Below are positions 53,494 to 63,181 of a DNA stretch of 64,000 nucleotides, one piece after another (position 1 is the stretch's first letter; every line of letters begins with the position of its first letter). This DNA comes from Algoriphagus sp. (GTDB lineage Bacteria > Bacteroidota > Bacteroidia > Cytophagales > Cyclobacteriaceae), in contig NZ_JAQWXX010000095.1 in NCBI RefSeq assembly GCF_029254265.1, forward strand, positions 1-64,000. The letters are read 5' to 3'. The position numbers and the translations under genes were made by a program. The notes beneath the pieces were generated by a model. That model had not been told where the DNA came from and made no database searches. It saw nothing but the letters and a program-made list of their open reading frames with translations.

Positions 53494-53594
53494 TCGTTTT
53501 ACTGGTTCTATTTAAAGGTTTCTAAAGCCAGTTTCCAAACATAGAATTTACATTGAAGACCAGATTTATCTAAAATTATTCTTTGAAAACAGAG

Positions 53595-53616
53595 GGATTG
53601 CCCATCTTTGCAATCC
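53595..53616. repeat. REP-like hairpin just upstream of a small gene
   Basis: GGATTGC (53595-53601) and GCAATCC (53610-53616) are perfect 7-bp inverted repeats with an 8-base loop. The GGATT/AATCC core is that of the twin hairpins at 2542-2586. It lies 18 bases ahead of the next ATG, so it could also shape the translation-initiation region of that gene. Confidence 0.4.
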
Positions 53617-53634
53617 GAATAAAAAAAAATACGA

Positions 53635-54057
53635 ATGGACTGGAATACGCTTGACAAAGCCCTCACAGAGATTGTAGAAAAAAGAAACCAGCTGGCAGCC
53701 ATGGATTATAGCCATGAAAGCTATGATGATTTAGAAGAGGAGATTCATGATTTGGAAGATGATTTCAATGAAAAATATGAGGATGTTCTTGAGGATCAGT
53801 TGGAGAAAATTCAGGAAAAATTGAAGTCTGATACGGATGTATTGCTTCCTACTGCTTACGTAGCAAACGTCTACAAGCCATTGCTACCCGATGCAAACGG
53901 AATCGTGAGTTATGAGGTCAGCGGACACCAAGGTGTACCCATCGAGTCGGAGCAGTTTGATAAGCAGGATGTCCGAATCGTATTGATTCCAAATCCTGCA
54001 CGATTTGTTATGCTTATTAATGGCAGACAGTTAAAAGATCTTTGGAGGAGTAGATAA
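53635..54057 (+). CDS. Conserved hypothetical protein, acidic coiled coil
   Basis: A 140-residue cytosolic protein. Residues 1-60 form a very acidic amphipathic coil (YDDLEEEIHDLEDDFNEKYE, about 28-47), followed by a small beta domain (VLLPTAYVANVYKPLLPD, and DVRIVLIPNPARFVMLINGR). I recognise it as a type of protein kept across Bacteroidota, but I cannot name a family or role. It ends ahead of an 18-bp perfect terminator stem. Confidence 0.65.
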   Translation: MDWNTLDKALTEIVEKRNQLAAMDYSHESYDDLEEEIHDLEDDFNEKYEDVLEDQLEKIQEKLKSDTDVLLPTAYVANVYKPLLPDANGIVSYEVSGHQGVPIESEQFDKQDVRIVLIPNPARFVMLINGRQLKDLWRSR

Positions 54058-54073
54058 GAACTAGAGCTTATAT

Positions 54074-54114
54074 CCCATAAAAAAACCCAGTTATTTACTG
54101 GGTTTTTTTATGGG
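54074..54114. terminator. Strong bidirectional terminator, 18-bp perfect stem
   Basis: CCCATAAAAAAACCCAGT (54074-54091) is the exact reverse complement of ACTGGGTTTTTTTATGGG (54097-54114), with a 5-base loop TATTT. The T-run inside the right arm gives a U-tract on both strands. It would stop both the 53635 gene and trpS, which lie convergently. Confidence 0.88.
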
Positions 54115-54189
54115 GTTTACGGATTTGAAGTCTTTTGTGAGAGATAGACAAAGTTCAAAGCATAAATAAATTGACGAGTAATATCTTGT

Positions 54190-55164
54190 TTAAGCGAATC
54201 CCAATTTTTCTCTAACCTTTTGCAATAATACCATTCCGGTTGCTTTTGCTTTCTCCTCACCTGCAGCAAGTTTTCGTTCGATTTCCTCTGGATTATTCAT
54301 AAAGAAATCAAATGTTTTCCGCTCATCCGCATACTTTTCAAGGATCAATTCCATAAATTCCTTTTTAGCGTGTCCGTATCCATAATTACCTCCTTCGTAA
54401 TTCTTTCGCATTTGTGCAGTTTGATCTGGGGAGGCGATTAGGCTATAAAGCTTGAATACATTGCAGGTATCAGGATCTTTAGGTTCCTCTAACTCTTTGC
54501 TATCGGTGATGATGCTGTTTACGTTTTTCTTTAGGGCTTTTTCCGGAAGGAAAATATCGATGTAGTTATTATAGGACTTACTCATCTTTTGCCCATCGGT
54601 ACCAGGAATGGTTTTTACTTCTTCAGAAATTCGGGGTTCAGGAAGAGTTAGGATTTCTTCGCCTATTTGATGATTGAATGCAGATGCGATGTCACGGCAC
54701 ATTTCCAGATGCTGCAATTGATCTTTTCCGACAGGCACCAAATCGGCCGAATACAGCAAAATATCCGCTGACATCAATACTGGGTAGGTGAATAAACCTG
54801 CATTTACATCTGAGAGTCGCTCTGATTTGTCCTTGAAGCTGTGCGCATTGGCAAGCATAGGAAAAGGAGTGAAGCAACTCAAATACCAAGTCAATTCGGC
54901 TACTTCAGGTCTTCTGGATTGTCGGTAAAAAACCGTCTTTTCGATATCCAAGCCAAAAGCCAACCATGCGGCCGCAACTGCCAAGGTATTCTCCTTGCGT
55001 AGCGCTCCATTTTTGGAACTCGTCAAGGAATGGAAATCGGCAATAAAGATGAAAGACTCCTCGTTATTCTGCTTGATCAATTCAATTGCCGGAACGATCG
55101 CTCCTAGGATATTTCCCAAGTGAGGTCTCCCGCTACTTTGAATGCCTGTAAGTACTCTTGCCAT
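54190..55164 (-). CDS. trpS: Tryptophan--tRNA ligase
   Basis: Class I aminoacyl-tRNA synthetase charging tRNA-Trp. The 324-residue protein has the HIGH-like SGRPHLGNILGAIVP at about 11-25 and the KMSKS loop DGQKMSKSYNNYID near 189-202. LSCFTPFPMLANAHSFKD near 93-110 is typical of bacterial TrpRS. ATG at 55164 is the start. It is divergent from the DUF1573 gene and ends near the 54074-54114 terminator. Confidence 0.95.
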   Translation of the reverse strand: MARVLTGIQSSGRPHLGNILGAIVPAIELIKQNNEESFIFIADFHSLTSSKNGALRKENTLAVAAAWLAFGLDIEKTVFYRQSRRPEVAELTWYLSCFTPFPMLANAHSFKDKSERLSDVNAGLFTYPVLMSADILLYSADLVPVGKDQLQHLEMCRDIASAFNHQIGEEILTLPEPRISEEVKTIPGTDGQKMSKSYNNYIDIFLPEKALKKNVNSIITDSKELEEPKDPDTCNVFKLYSLIASPDQTAQMRKNYEGGNYGYGHAKKEFMELILEKYADERKTFDFFMNNPEEIERKLAAGEEKAKATGMVLLQKVREKLGFA

Positions 55165-55169
55165 TGGTC

Positions 55170-55177
55170 TAATTTTG
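55170..55177 (+). promoter_or_regulatory. -7 element ahead of the DUF1573 gene
   Basis: TAATTTTG matches TAnnTTTG perfectly and lies about 58 bases before the ATG at 55235, with transcription expected near 55184. No good TTG occurs at the -33 distance, so this remains a candidate. Confidence 0.35.
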
Positions 55178-55234
55178 GCGCAAAATAAGTAAATCGGGCT
55201 ACAAAACGGTTGAAATTATGTGTTAATTGCTAGC

Positions 55235-56326
55235 ATGTTCAGAATTCAAAAAGCAATCTTTCTATTTCTTTTATTTTCCTTTTCTGCGCAAATTATTCAG
55301 GCTCAGGAAACTGTAATCCCCAGATTGATCTGGAAAGTCAATAAAGTGGATCTAGGAAGTTTGCTAGAGGAAGAAGGAGCAAAGATTGCTGAGTTTGAAT
55401 TTACGCATACTCAGGATTCGCTTTTTTACATCGACCAAGTGATCACCGATTGTGGCTGTACAACTGTGGATTATTCCAAAGATACGTTGAGTGTCGGTGG
55501 AACGGGTAAACTTTTAGTTTCCTTTGATCCAAGTTCCACTGCTGGATTTTTCTCAAGAATGATAGTTGTCAAAGGAAACCTCATAGGAAGTCAAGATACT
55601 TTATATATCGAGGGAACTTCGATTCCCTTCCCCGAAAATCCGGTTCTTGCCTATCCCCGTAAAGAAGGGACTTTGGGTTTCCGATTACCTAAAGTAAACC
55701 TAGGGGAAGTTTTGACCAATGGACCAAAGGTGAAGCAAGTGGAGATTTACAATTTTGGTACAGAACCAATACAGCGAAAGGATTTGATCTACTCAGGTCC
55801 TGAGTATATTAAGGTTTTTCAGCAAGAAGAGATGATTTATCCCAATCAGCGCGGTTTATTGGATGTGGTCTATGATGCCGTGATCAAGGAAGAATTGGGA
55901 TTCTCGGAAGATCAAGTGCTTCTTACCTGGGCAGGAGAAAAAGCAGCCCGTTTGGATGTGATTGCAAATGTGTTTGAGTATTTCCCACCTCTTTCAAAGG
56001 ATCAATTGAATCAAGTTCCACAGCTTTCCATTTCTCCATCTGAAATTGATTTGAAAGAAATCAGTGCAAATTCGATTCAAAATAAATCAGTGACTTTGAC
56101 CAACAAAGGGAGGGAAGTGCTGGAAATTCGCAAAATTCAGGGGAATTGTGACTGTTTGGTTTTGGAAATATCCAAGACTACTATCAATCCCGGAGAGTCG
56201 ATAGATTTAAAAATTACTTTTGATCCCAAAGGTAGAAAGGGAATTGATCAGCGAAATATCTACATTTTCAGTACAGATCCGCTAAACTCTGTGCAGTTGT
56301 TAATACTCAAAAGCAGGGTGGAATAA
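55235..56326 (+). CDS. DUF1573 exported protein
   Basis: Starting from the ATG at 55235, the 363-residue protein has a signal peptide (FRIQKAIFLFLLFSFSAQIIQAQ) and two DUF1573 domains, one at each end. The first has ITDCGCTTVDYSKDTLSVGG and the second QGNCDCLVLEISKTTINPGES, each with the paired Cys-x-Cys and an immunoglobulin-like strand pattern ending in FDPSSTAGFFSRMI or FDPKGRKGIDQRNI. The domain is a structural Ig-like module of Bacteroidota exoproteins. It stands 46 bases ahead of the metallophosphoesterase gene, so the two may form a secretion-linked operon. GTG at 55220 would add five residues and is less likely. Confidence 0.83.
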   Translation: MFRIQKAIFLFLLFSFSAQIIQAQETVIPRLIWKVNKVDLGSLLEEEGAKIAEFEFTHTQDSLFYIDQVITDCGCTTVDYSKDTLSVGGTGKLLVSFDPSSTAGFFSRMIVVKGNLIGSQDTLYIEGTSIPFPENPVLAYPRKEGTLGFRLPKVNLGEVLTNGPKVKQVEIYNFGTEPIQRKDLIYSGPEYIKVFQQEEMIYPNQRGLLDVVYDAVIKEELGFSEDQVLLTWAGEKAARLDVIANVFEYFPPLSKDQLNQVPQLSISPSEIDLKEISANSIQNKSVTLTNKGREVLEIRKIQGNCDCLVLEISKTTINPGESIDLKITFDPKGRKGIDQRNIYIFSTDPLNSVQLLILKSRVE

Positions 56327-56337
56327 TTTCATTTTTG

Positions 56338-56345
56338 TACATTTG
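56338..56345 (+). promoter_or_regulatory. -7 element ahead of the metallophosphoesterase gene
   Basis: TACATTTG is a perfect TAnnTTTG match and lies 27 bases before the ATG at 56373. There is no TTG at the -33 position, so it may be a secondary start, or read-through from the DUF1573 gene may suffice. Confidence 0.3.
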
Positions 56346-56372
56346 AGAAAATTGGATTCTAAATCTTACCAA

Positions 56373-59300
56373 ATGAAAAGATCCCTTTTTCTCGTTCTTC
56401 TATTAGCCACTGGTTTGTTTTTTAGTGCGGCTACTTATTTTGAGGTTAACCCTTATAGAGTCTATCCTTATCTACAAGTCTATGATCAGGGCAAAATCCA
56501 AATAACTTGGTTTAGTAACACTTTAGCAACAAGTGAGATTACTATTAAAAACCCAGCAGGTGAGGTTATTTTTTCAAAAAATGTCACTGGTGAAGAAGTC
56601 CCAGAGATTTTTTATACAGATGCGGAGAAAAATCAAACTATTTCAGGCTTGGAAAAAGGGTCTTGGCTGCAGTCAGATCAAGCTTTTCGTTATCAAGTCC
56701 AAATGACTTTGCCCCCAGGTACAAATGTGTCTTATCAGGTTTCTTTAGGAGGATCTTCATTTGAGTCATCTTTTAAGACTCCAAAAGATAAAAACGACTG
56801 GGATAAGATCCGATTTATAGCACTGGCGGATTCTGAAACAGAACCAAGAGGAAGGGTTACAAATCGGGAGTGGTATCCAGGTATGCCATTAATTCGACCA
56901 TTTACTATTCCTCAGCTGTGGAAAGATAAGTTCGGTTTTACTACACTTGAAGGTTTTGAGATTCCTAATTACATGCTTACCGAGCAAAAAGGCTATGCTG
57001 AAAATCTGAAAATCATTAATTCCAGGGATATTGACTTTATGGTCATGCCAGGAGATTTGGTTCAAGGCGGAGGATATCAGCCAGGCTGGGATGAGTTTTT
57101 CCGACATAATGCGGGGGAGTTTGATAAGGGATTTAGCACCTATCCCGTGATTCCTTCTTTTGGAAATTGGGAAAATTATGGTGCTATAAATGGTGGCTAT
57201 GGCGATATGCCTGGAGGCCAATTTGCACCGGTTGTATCAAGAAGTAGATACCAAGCTTACTTCAAAACTCCAGTCAGTGATCCGCTTCAAAAGCATGGTC
57301 AGAGTTATTATCGATCTGACTACGGGCCAATCACTATCCTAACTGTAGATTCCAGTAATGGTACACCCGACCAGTTTGCATCCGATTTTGATGGAGTGAC
57401 AAAGTTGACGGGAAAGGAGTTTACAGTGCCGGGAACAGATACTCAGGAGAATTATACGGAGGCAACTTATAAGGCTAGAGGAGGAAATGACCTTAGCAGT
57501 TTTGGTCCTGGTTCAGATCAATATGCTTGGCTTGAAGCAAATCTAAAGGATGCAAAGGATTCAGGACAACTGATTTTTATACAATACCATCATATATCAT
57601 TCAGCTCAGGTGAACATGGAGTTCCTTTAAACCATGAATTGAGTGTGGGACAAGTGGGAACTCCAATGCAGATTTTAAATCCACTTTTTGAGGAATATGA
57701 AGTTGTGGCAGTGTTCTCTGGCCATGATGAGATTTTTGAACGAAGCTTTGTCGATGAGGACAATGACGGAAAAGGGGTAGTTTATTATGATGTGGGTGTT
57801 GCAGGAGATGGAATAAGATCAGTGAAGCGGGATTGGAAAAATAATCCCCTAAATACGCTTGATTACAACCCGTATTCGAAATGGACTGCAGATCAAAATT
57901 CCGTAGAACAATGGAATACATCCGGCTCTAATCCAATTCTAACTGATGGAGGAAAGCATTATGGTCACTTGGAAGTGAATGTTGTAAAAGTAATGCAGGA
58001 TGGAAAACCATTTGCAAGAATTGACTTTACACCTGTTTATGCTTTTCCAGTCATGGATCAAAATTATAATCTCCAGCGTGTTGAACGCAGGGTTTATCCT
58101 GATGAAACAAGCTTATTGGTAGCTCTGAATCAAGCCGAATTTGTACCGGTGGTAAAGGATTCTGTTTCCTTATTTTTAGATGAAGAGGGAAAGGCTGTTC
58201 TAACCCCTGAAGATTTTTTGGAAGTTCAACCAGTTGATCCATTTACTTACACTTCTTCAGTGGGATTTGATTTTAACTGCTCGAATATCGGGGAAAACGA
58301 CGTGATCATTACCTCAAAAAATACTCAAACGGGTGAGGAATGGACCGAGTCAACAAAAGTTTGGGTGTTTGATAAAATACCTCCTTATTTTGATGCTGGC
58401 AATGCAACCCTTCTTTTTGATCCGGTGGTGGGGAAAGTTTCTTTTGATTTGGGCGATTTTTATGTAGTAGATTTTGGAGACAATTGTTCCAAAAATTTGA
58501 ATTTCACTCTGAGTAGGAATGAGGTGACCTGCGCTGATATTTATCAGGATCCAAACGCACCTGTTTGGGAGTTCCCTGTTGAGATTACCGCAACTGATCA
58601 ATCAGGAAATACATCCTCCAAAACGGTTAATGTTTTTATAGGAAATATAATAGAATCAAAAAAGGTTTCAATTACCTCCACTGGGCCTTTGGAAGAGGGA
58701 GGGACAACCAATTTAGTATTGGGGGATGAGCTGGATTATACTGTGTTAGGTTGGGAACCTGTTTTCAAAATTGTAAGTCAGTCAGGAAATGAAGCTACTA
58801 TTTCTGAACCGGGATATTATAGAGCAAGATTAATGCTTTCGGCAGGTTGCCCTGTTTATACGGAGGAGTTTGTATTTGGAGAGCTTACTGAGGATTACAA
58901 TCAGGATATTGTTTTGTATTTAGATGAATCCGGAGTTGCGGAGCTTTCTCCGGAAGATGTTTTGATCAGTGATAATCCAGTTATTCTAAGTAAGCTAATC
59001 CTAGGGCAATCCAAGTTCACCTGTGAAGATTTGGGTTCCAACGATGTAAAAGTTATCCGAGCTGAAAATATTGATAATGCCTCCTTTTTACGCGGTAGAT
59101 ACGAAGATTGGATAAAAGTGATTGTGAAGGATGAGCGGCCTCCAATATTAACCACTAAAATCCCAAATCTGTCTTTTGATTTGGTAAAAGGTGAATTGGA
59201 GCTTAATCCAGAGGATTTTGTTGAATCGCTCACCGACAATTGTGGCATATCTGATTTATATCTGAATAAGACTAGTATTACTTGTGCAGATTATGATTCA

Positions 59301-61787
59301 CCAATCGAACTGATCTTAACTGCGACTGATAATTCCGGAAATATCACATCAAAATCGATTACGATTAATGTTACTGCTTTTGAGTCCCAAAAGATTTCAA
59401 TTGATCCTTCCGGCAATTTCCAAGGTTTTATTGGGGAACCAATTGAAATCAAATTAGGAGATGAATTTGGTTTTACTTTGGAAAGCTGGCTTAAAGATGG
59501 TGTGCCGATCGTAGGGGCCAATGAGAAAGCTATTTCGGTTACTGACCCCGGAACCTATTGGGCAAAAATTATCCCTGATGGTGGATGCAGTGTCTTAACC
59601 GAAAAAGTTACGATTACATTTTCTGACCTCCCATTTGGGGAAGTAAAAGAATTTGTTGAGCTACCGCTCGATGAATCTGGGAAAGCCTCTCTCAAGCCAG
59701 AAAATGTATTTGTTTCCTGGCCTCCAGCTGATCCCAATCTGGATATCACACTTAGTCAATCTGAATTTACCTGCTCGGATATTGGAGAAAAACAGATCAC
59801 GATCACTATCAAAAACCTGACTGGTCAAACCTGGGAGGAAAAGACGATTGTCAAAGTTCAGGATAATTTAAAACCAGTTTTAACTCCTAAAGCCTTCAAT
59901 GCAGATTTTGATGTCACCGTTGGAAGTTTGGTACTTAAGCCTGAAGATTTTATAGCTGAATTGACTGATAATTGTGGAGTCAAAGAAGTTACAATAGATA
60001 AAACTACTGCCACATGTGCCGATTTAGGAAAAGAGATTCCTATCTCAATCAGGGCGATTGATGATTCAGGGAATGTGACGGAAGCTGTGGCTATCCTTAC
60101 TTTAAACAGAATTGAAACCCAAAAAGTAAGCATATCCGGTGATTCCGAATTCTGTGAAGGAAGCAAAGGACTTTTGACCTTAACTTCTCAAGCTCAATTT
60201 GAAGTTATCAGTTGGCGAAGAAATGGGGTTGAAATTGATGGAGAGAAAGAGAAGACGCTGGAAATCGAACTAGGTGGAAGCTACGACGCAGTCATTCGTT
60301 ACTCAGGAGCTTGTGTGTCCGAAACTACTTCCTTTGTTGTTGAAATAAATGCTTTGCCTATCGGGGAAATCAGTAGAGAAGACAAACTTTTAACCTCTCC
60401 TTCTGCTAGCAGCTATCAATGGTATCGAAATGGAGAAAAAATCTCCGATGCGATTAATAAAACATATCAAGTCACACAAGAAGGAGAGTATACCGTAGAA
60501 ATCACCAATGCTGCTGGCTGTACTGCCAAATTAAATAGCGTGGTTTTCACTGCCGATGACTTTAATCAGACAGTTTTTCCACCAATTAAGTCAAGTGTTA
60601 TTCTCGAATTGAATCAAGATGGTAATGCGACGTTAAAAGCGGAAAATCTTTTTGAAACTTGGCCATTGTCCGATCCAAGTATTTCTGTATCTATTGCCAA
60701 AACTGATTTTTCCTGTGTGAATCTAGGAGAAAATTCAGTAAAAGTTACTTTGACTGATTCAAAAGATCAGACCAGTACCAAGGATGTTTTGGTGATAGTT
60801 AAGGATAATTTACCTCCAGTTTTCAATTCTATATCAATTGAATTAGAGCTTGATATCAGTATAGGGAAATTTGAACTGAATCCTCAACTCTTTTATTCTG
60901 ATCTAATAGATAATTGTGGAGTTAAAGAGATCGGTATTAATCGGGAGTATATTACTTGTGATGACCTTGGAAAGGTTATTCCAATTGAAGTTAGAGTGGT
61001 TGACAACTCAGGAAATGTAACCGAGAAAACTTCTCAATTGACTGTAAAAGGAATCAATTCGGCTCCAGTTACAATCACAGGACCTGTGGAGTTTTGTGCC
61101 GGATCTACATCAGAATTGACGCTAAATTCTACTGCAGTATTTGAAGTGGTTCGTTGGAGAAGAGATGGGGTTGAGATAGCTGGTCAAAATGGCAAAGTGT
61201 TGACGATCGAAGAAGGTGGAAACTATGATGCGGTCGTTCGCTATCAAGGAGCTTGCCTTGCTGAAACTGCGAAATATGAGGTCAAGGTAAATCCAATTCC
61301 TACAGGAGAAATCAAGCCAGATGGAAACAAATTGGTCGCACCGGAAGGAGATTTTACTTACCAGTGGTATCTGAATGAAGCCCCAATACCATCAGCTACA
61401 GAGCGGATTCTAACCCTGTTTGAAATGGGTATTTATACGGTCGAGCTTACAAGTTCTTCAGGATGTAAAGCGAAACTTATTTCTGTAGAAGTAACTATTG
61501 CCGGTATTTTAAGACAAAATCCAATTCTTTCCGAAGAGTTAAAAATTTATCCTAATCCAGCCGATGATCAGGTGGAACTTGAAATTAAGTCTGATCAATC
61601 TATAGATGTGAAATCACTTAAGATATACAGCTTGGAAGGAAAAGAAGTTACAAGCAGCGTCATAATATCAAAATCTCTTAAAACAAACTTCCAACTTGAT
61701 ATCTCTGGTATAGCCGCAGGAACCTATATGGTGATGCTAGAGGGAGTAGATCGAAAAGTGTTTATTGGAAGATTTATCAAAAGGTAA
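56373..61787 (+). CDS. Giant exported metallophosphoesterase with HYR/Ig repeats and T9SS sorting domain
   Basis: From the ATG at 56373 the protein has 1804 residues. Signal peptide KRSLFLVLLLATGLFFSA. Residues about 20-110 are an N-terminal Ig/fibronectin-like domain (VYPYLQVYDQGKIQITW), and about 130-560 form a purple-acid-phosphatase-like calcineurin domain: IALADSETEPRGR, MPGDLVQGG (about 223), SFGNWENYG (about 262), IQYHHISFSSGEHG and FSGHDEIFER (about 448). Several canonical metal residues differ (GNWEN for GNHE, GHDE for GHxH). Residues about 590-1700 contain four repeat units with DNCG and TATDNSGN-type HYR motifs, two of them with PKD-like Ig domains. The C-terminus KIYPNPADDQVELEI to FIKR is a type A T9SS sorting domain. 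It should be a surface or secreted nuclease, phosphatase or adhesin. Confidence 0.85.
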   Translation: MKRSLFLVLLLATGLFFSAATYFEVNPYRVYPYLQVYDQGKIQITWFSNTLATSEITIKNPAGEVIFSKNVTGEEVPEIFYTDAEKNQTISGLEKGSWLQSDQAFRYQVQMTLPPGTNVSYQVSLGGSSFESSFKTPKDKNDWDKIRFIALADSETEPRGRVTNREWYPGMPLIRPFTIPQLWKDKFGFTTLEGFEIPNYMLTEQKGYAENLKIINSRDIDFMVMPGDLVQGGGYQPGWDEFFRHNAGEFDKGFSTYPVIPSFGNWENYGAINGGYGDMPGGQFAPVVSRSRYQAYFKTPVSDPLQKHGQSYYRSDYGPITILTVDSSNGTPDQFASDFDGVTKLTGKEFTVPGTDTQENYTEATYKARGGNDLSSFGPGSDQYAWLEANLKDAKDSGQLIFIQYHHISFSSGEHGVPLNHELSVGQVGTPMQILNPLFEEYEVVAVFSGHDEIFERSFVDEDNDGKGVVYYDVGVAGDGIRSVKRDWKNNPLNTLDYNPYSKWTADQNSVEQWNTSGSNPILTDGGKHYGHLEVNVVKVMQDGKPFARIDFTPVYAFPVMDQNYNLQRVERRVYPDETSLLVALNQAEFVPVVKDSVSLFLDEEGKAVLTPEDFLEVQPVDPFTYTSSVGFDFNCSNIGENDVIITSKNTQTGEEWTESTKVWVFDKIPPYFDAGNATLLFDPVVGKVSFDLGDFYVVDFGDNCSKNLNFTLSRNEVTCADIYQDPNAPVWEFPVEITATDQSGNTSSKTVNVFIGNIIESKKVSITSTGPLEEGGTTNLVLGDELDYTVLGWEPVFKIVSQSGNEATISEPGYYRARLMLSAGCPVYTEEFVFGELTEDYNQDIVLYLDESGVAELSPEDVLISDNPVILSKLILGQSKFTCEDLGSNDVKVIRAENIDNASFLRGRYEDWIKVIVKDERPPILTTKIPNLSFDLVKGELELNPEDFVESLTDNCGISDLYLNKTSITCADYDSPIELILTATDNSGNITSKSITINVTAFESQKISIDPSGNFQGFIGEPIEIKLGDEFGFTLESWLKDGVPIVGANEKAISVTDPGTYWAKIIPDGGCSVLTEKVTITFSDLPFGEVKEFVELPLDESGKASLKPENVFVSWPPADPNLDITLSQSEFTCSDIGEKQITITIKNLTGQTWEEKTIVKVQDNLKPVLTPKAFNADFDVTVGSLVLKPEDFIAELTDNCGVKEVTIDKTTATCADLGKEIPISIRAIDDSGNVTEAVAILTLNRIETQKVSISGDSEFCEGSKGLLTLTSQAQFEVISWRRNGVEIDGEKEKTLEIELGGSYDAVIRYSGACVSETTSFVVEINALPIGEISREDKLLTSPSASSYQWYRNGEKISDAINKTYQVTQEGEYTVEITNAAGCTAKLNSVVFTADDFNQTVFPPIKSSVILELNQDGNATLKAENLFETWPLSDPSISVSIAKTDFSCVNLGENSVKVTLTDSKDQTSTKDVLVIVKDNLPPVFNSISIELELDISIGKFELNPQLFYSDLIDNCGVKEIGINREYITCDDLGKVIPIEVRVVDNSGNVTEKTSQLTVKGINSAPVTITGPVEFCAGSTSELTLNSTAVFEVVRWRRDGVEIAGQNGKVLTIEEGGNYDAVVRYQGACLAETAKYEVKVNPIPTGEIKPDGNKLVAPEGDFTYQWYLNEAPIPSATERILTLFEMGIYTVELTSSSGCKAKLISVEVTIAGILRQNPILSEELKIYPNPADDQVELEIKSDQSIDVKSLKIYSLEGKEVTSSVIISKSLKTNFQLDISGIAAGTYMVMLEGVDRKVFIGRFIKR

Positions 61788-61807
61788 AACCTGGTTTCAT
61801 GCAACAA

Positions 61808-61839
61808 AAAAGCCTCAAAGAATTTTCTTTGAGGCTTTT
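61808..61839. terminator. Bidirectional terminator
   Basis: AAAAGCCTCAAAGAA (61808-61822) pairs perfectly with TTCTTTGAGGCTTTT (61825-61839). The A- and T-runs at the base provide U-tracts in both directions, so it serves the metallophosphoesterase gene and the convergent acyl-CoA dehydrogenase gene. Confidence 0.85.
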
Positions 61840-61856
61840 GCATTTATGTTTTCTGC

Positions 61857-63062
61857 TTATTTAAAAGCTTGTAATCCGGTTATCTCCTGACCAAGGATTA
61901 ATAAGTGGATATCATGAGTTCCTTCATACGTAAGTACAGATTCCAGATTCATCATATGTCGCATCAGCGGATATTCTCCAGTGATCCCCATGCCCCCATG
62001 GATTTGTCTTGCTTCTCTAGCAATATTTAGTGCCATTTCCACATTGTTTCTTTTGGCCATTGAAATGTGGACGGTTTTGGCTGTTCCTTCATTCATCATT
62101 TTGCCAACCTTCCAAGCTAAAAGCTGGGCTTTGGTGATTTCAGTAAGCATTTCTGCTAACTTCTTTTGAGTCAACTGAAAGCCTGCAATTGGTTTTCCAA
62201 ACTGGATACGCTCTGCGGCATATTTACGTGCTGATTCATAGCAGTCCATCGCTGCTCCGATTGCACCCCATGCGATTCCAAATCGTGCGGAGTCCAAACA
62301 CATCATTGGAGCACCTAATCCTGATTTGCCTGGAAGAAGATTTTCCTTTGGTACTTTAACATTATCAAAAACAAGTTCACCAGTACAGGAAGCCCGAAGG
62401 GACCACTTGCCATGGGTCTCTGGAGTAGAAAAACCCTCCATACCCCGCTCCACGATTAAACCATGGATTCTTCCTTCCTCATTCTTAGCCCAAACCACTG
62501 CGATATCAGCTTTTGGAGAATTGGAAATCCACATTTTGGCTCCATTAAGAAGGTAATGGTCACCCATATCTTTGAAATTGGTCACCATCCCGCTTGGGTT
62601 GGAACCATGATCTGGCTCTGTCAATCCAAAGCACCCTAAAAACTCTCCTGAGGCAAGCTTAGGTAAGTATTTCTTTCGCTGCTCTTCTGAGCCAAATTTA
62701 TAAATAGGATACATCACAAGAGAGCCTTGTACAGAAGCCGTAGATCGCATACCCGAATCACCTCGCTCAATCTCCTGCATGATCAAACCATAGGCAATGT
62801 AGTCCAATCCTCCACCTCCGTATTCGGCAGGTATTTGTGGGCCGAATGCGCCAACGTCACCAAATTTCTTTACAATATCATAAGGGAAATATGCCTTCTG
62901 TGCCCAATCTTCGATGTAAGGTGAAATCTCTCTTTTCACAAAGTCACGAATTGAGCCTCTGATTAATTTGTGCTCCTCGGTTAGCAAATCATCTATATCC
63001 AGAAAATCCACTCCTTCGAATGTATCCTGCTTTTGAGATTTATGGATTGCAGTTGCTTCCAT
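61857..63062 (-). CDS. Acyl-CoA dehydrogenase, glutaryl-CoA dehydrogenase-like
   Basis: A 401-residue FAD enzyme. It shows GCFGLTEPDHGSNPSGMVT (about 144-162), GFSTPETHGKWSLRASCTGE (about 215-234) as in glutaryl-CoA dehydrogenases, and the catalytic Glu in VLTYEGTHDIHLLILG near 375-390. An Arg in the substrate pocket is expected at the SLRAS motif. GCDH oxidises and decarboxylates glutaryl-CoA from lysine or tryptophan to crotonyl-CoA. The divergent tryptophan 2,3-dioxygenase gene on the other side fits this, but the intermediate enzymes are not here. ATG at 63062. Confidence 0.87.
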   Translation of the reverse strand: MEATAIHKSQKQDTFEGVDFLDIDDLLTEEHKLIRGSIRDFVKREISPYIEDWAQKAYFPYDIVKKFGDVGAFGPQIPAEYGGGGLDYIAYGLIMQEIERGDSGMRSTASVQGSLVMYPIYKFGSEEQRKKYLPKLASGEFLGCFGLTEPDHGSNPSGMVTNFKDMGDHYLLNGAKMWISNSPKADIAVVWAKNEEGRIHGLIVERGMEGFSTPETHGKWSLRASCTGELVFDNVKVPKENLLPGKSGLGAPMMCLDSARFGIAWGAIGAAMDCYESARKYAAERIQFGKPIAGFQLTQKKLAEMLTEITKAQLLAWKVGKMMNEGTAKTVHISMAKRNNVEMALNIAREARQIHGGMGITGEYPLMRHMMNLESVLTYEGTHDIHLLILGQEITGLQAFK

Positions 63063-63181
63063 GATATTTTGGTTTATTAGAATGAATCAGTGACTTTTGT
63101 ATTGAAGAAAAGCCACTTTTAATAACTCGAAGTAAATAGATCGAAGGTTAAAAAACTACCTTTTTCACTAAAAAAGCACCC

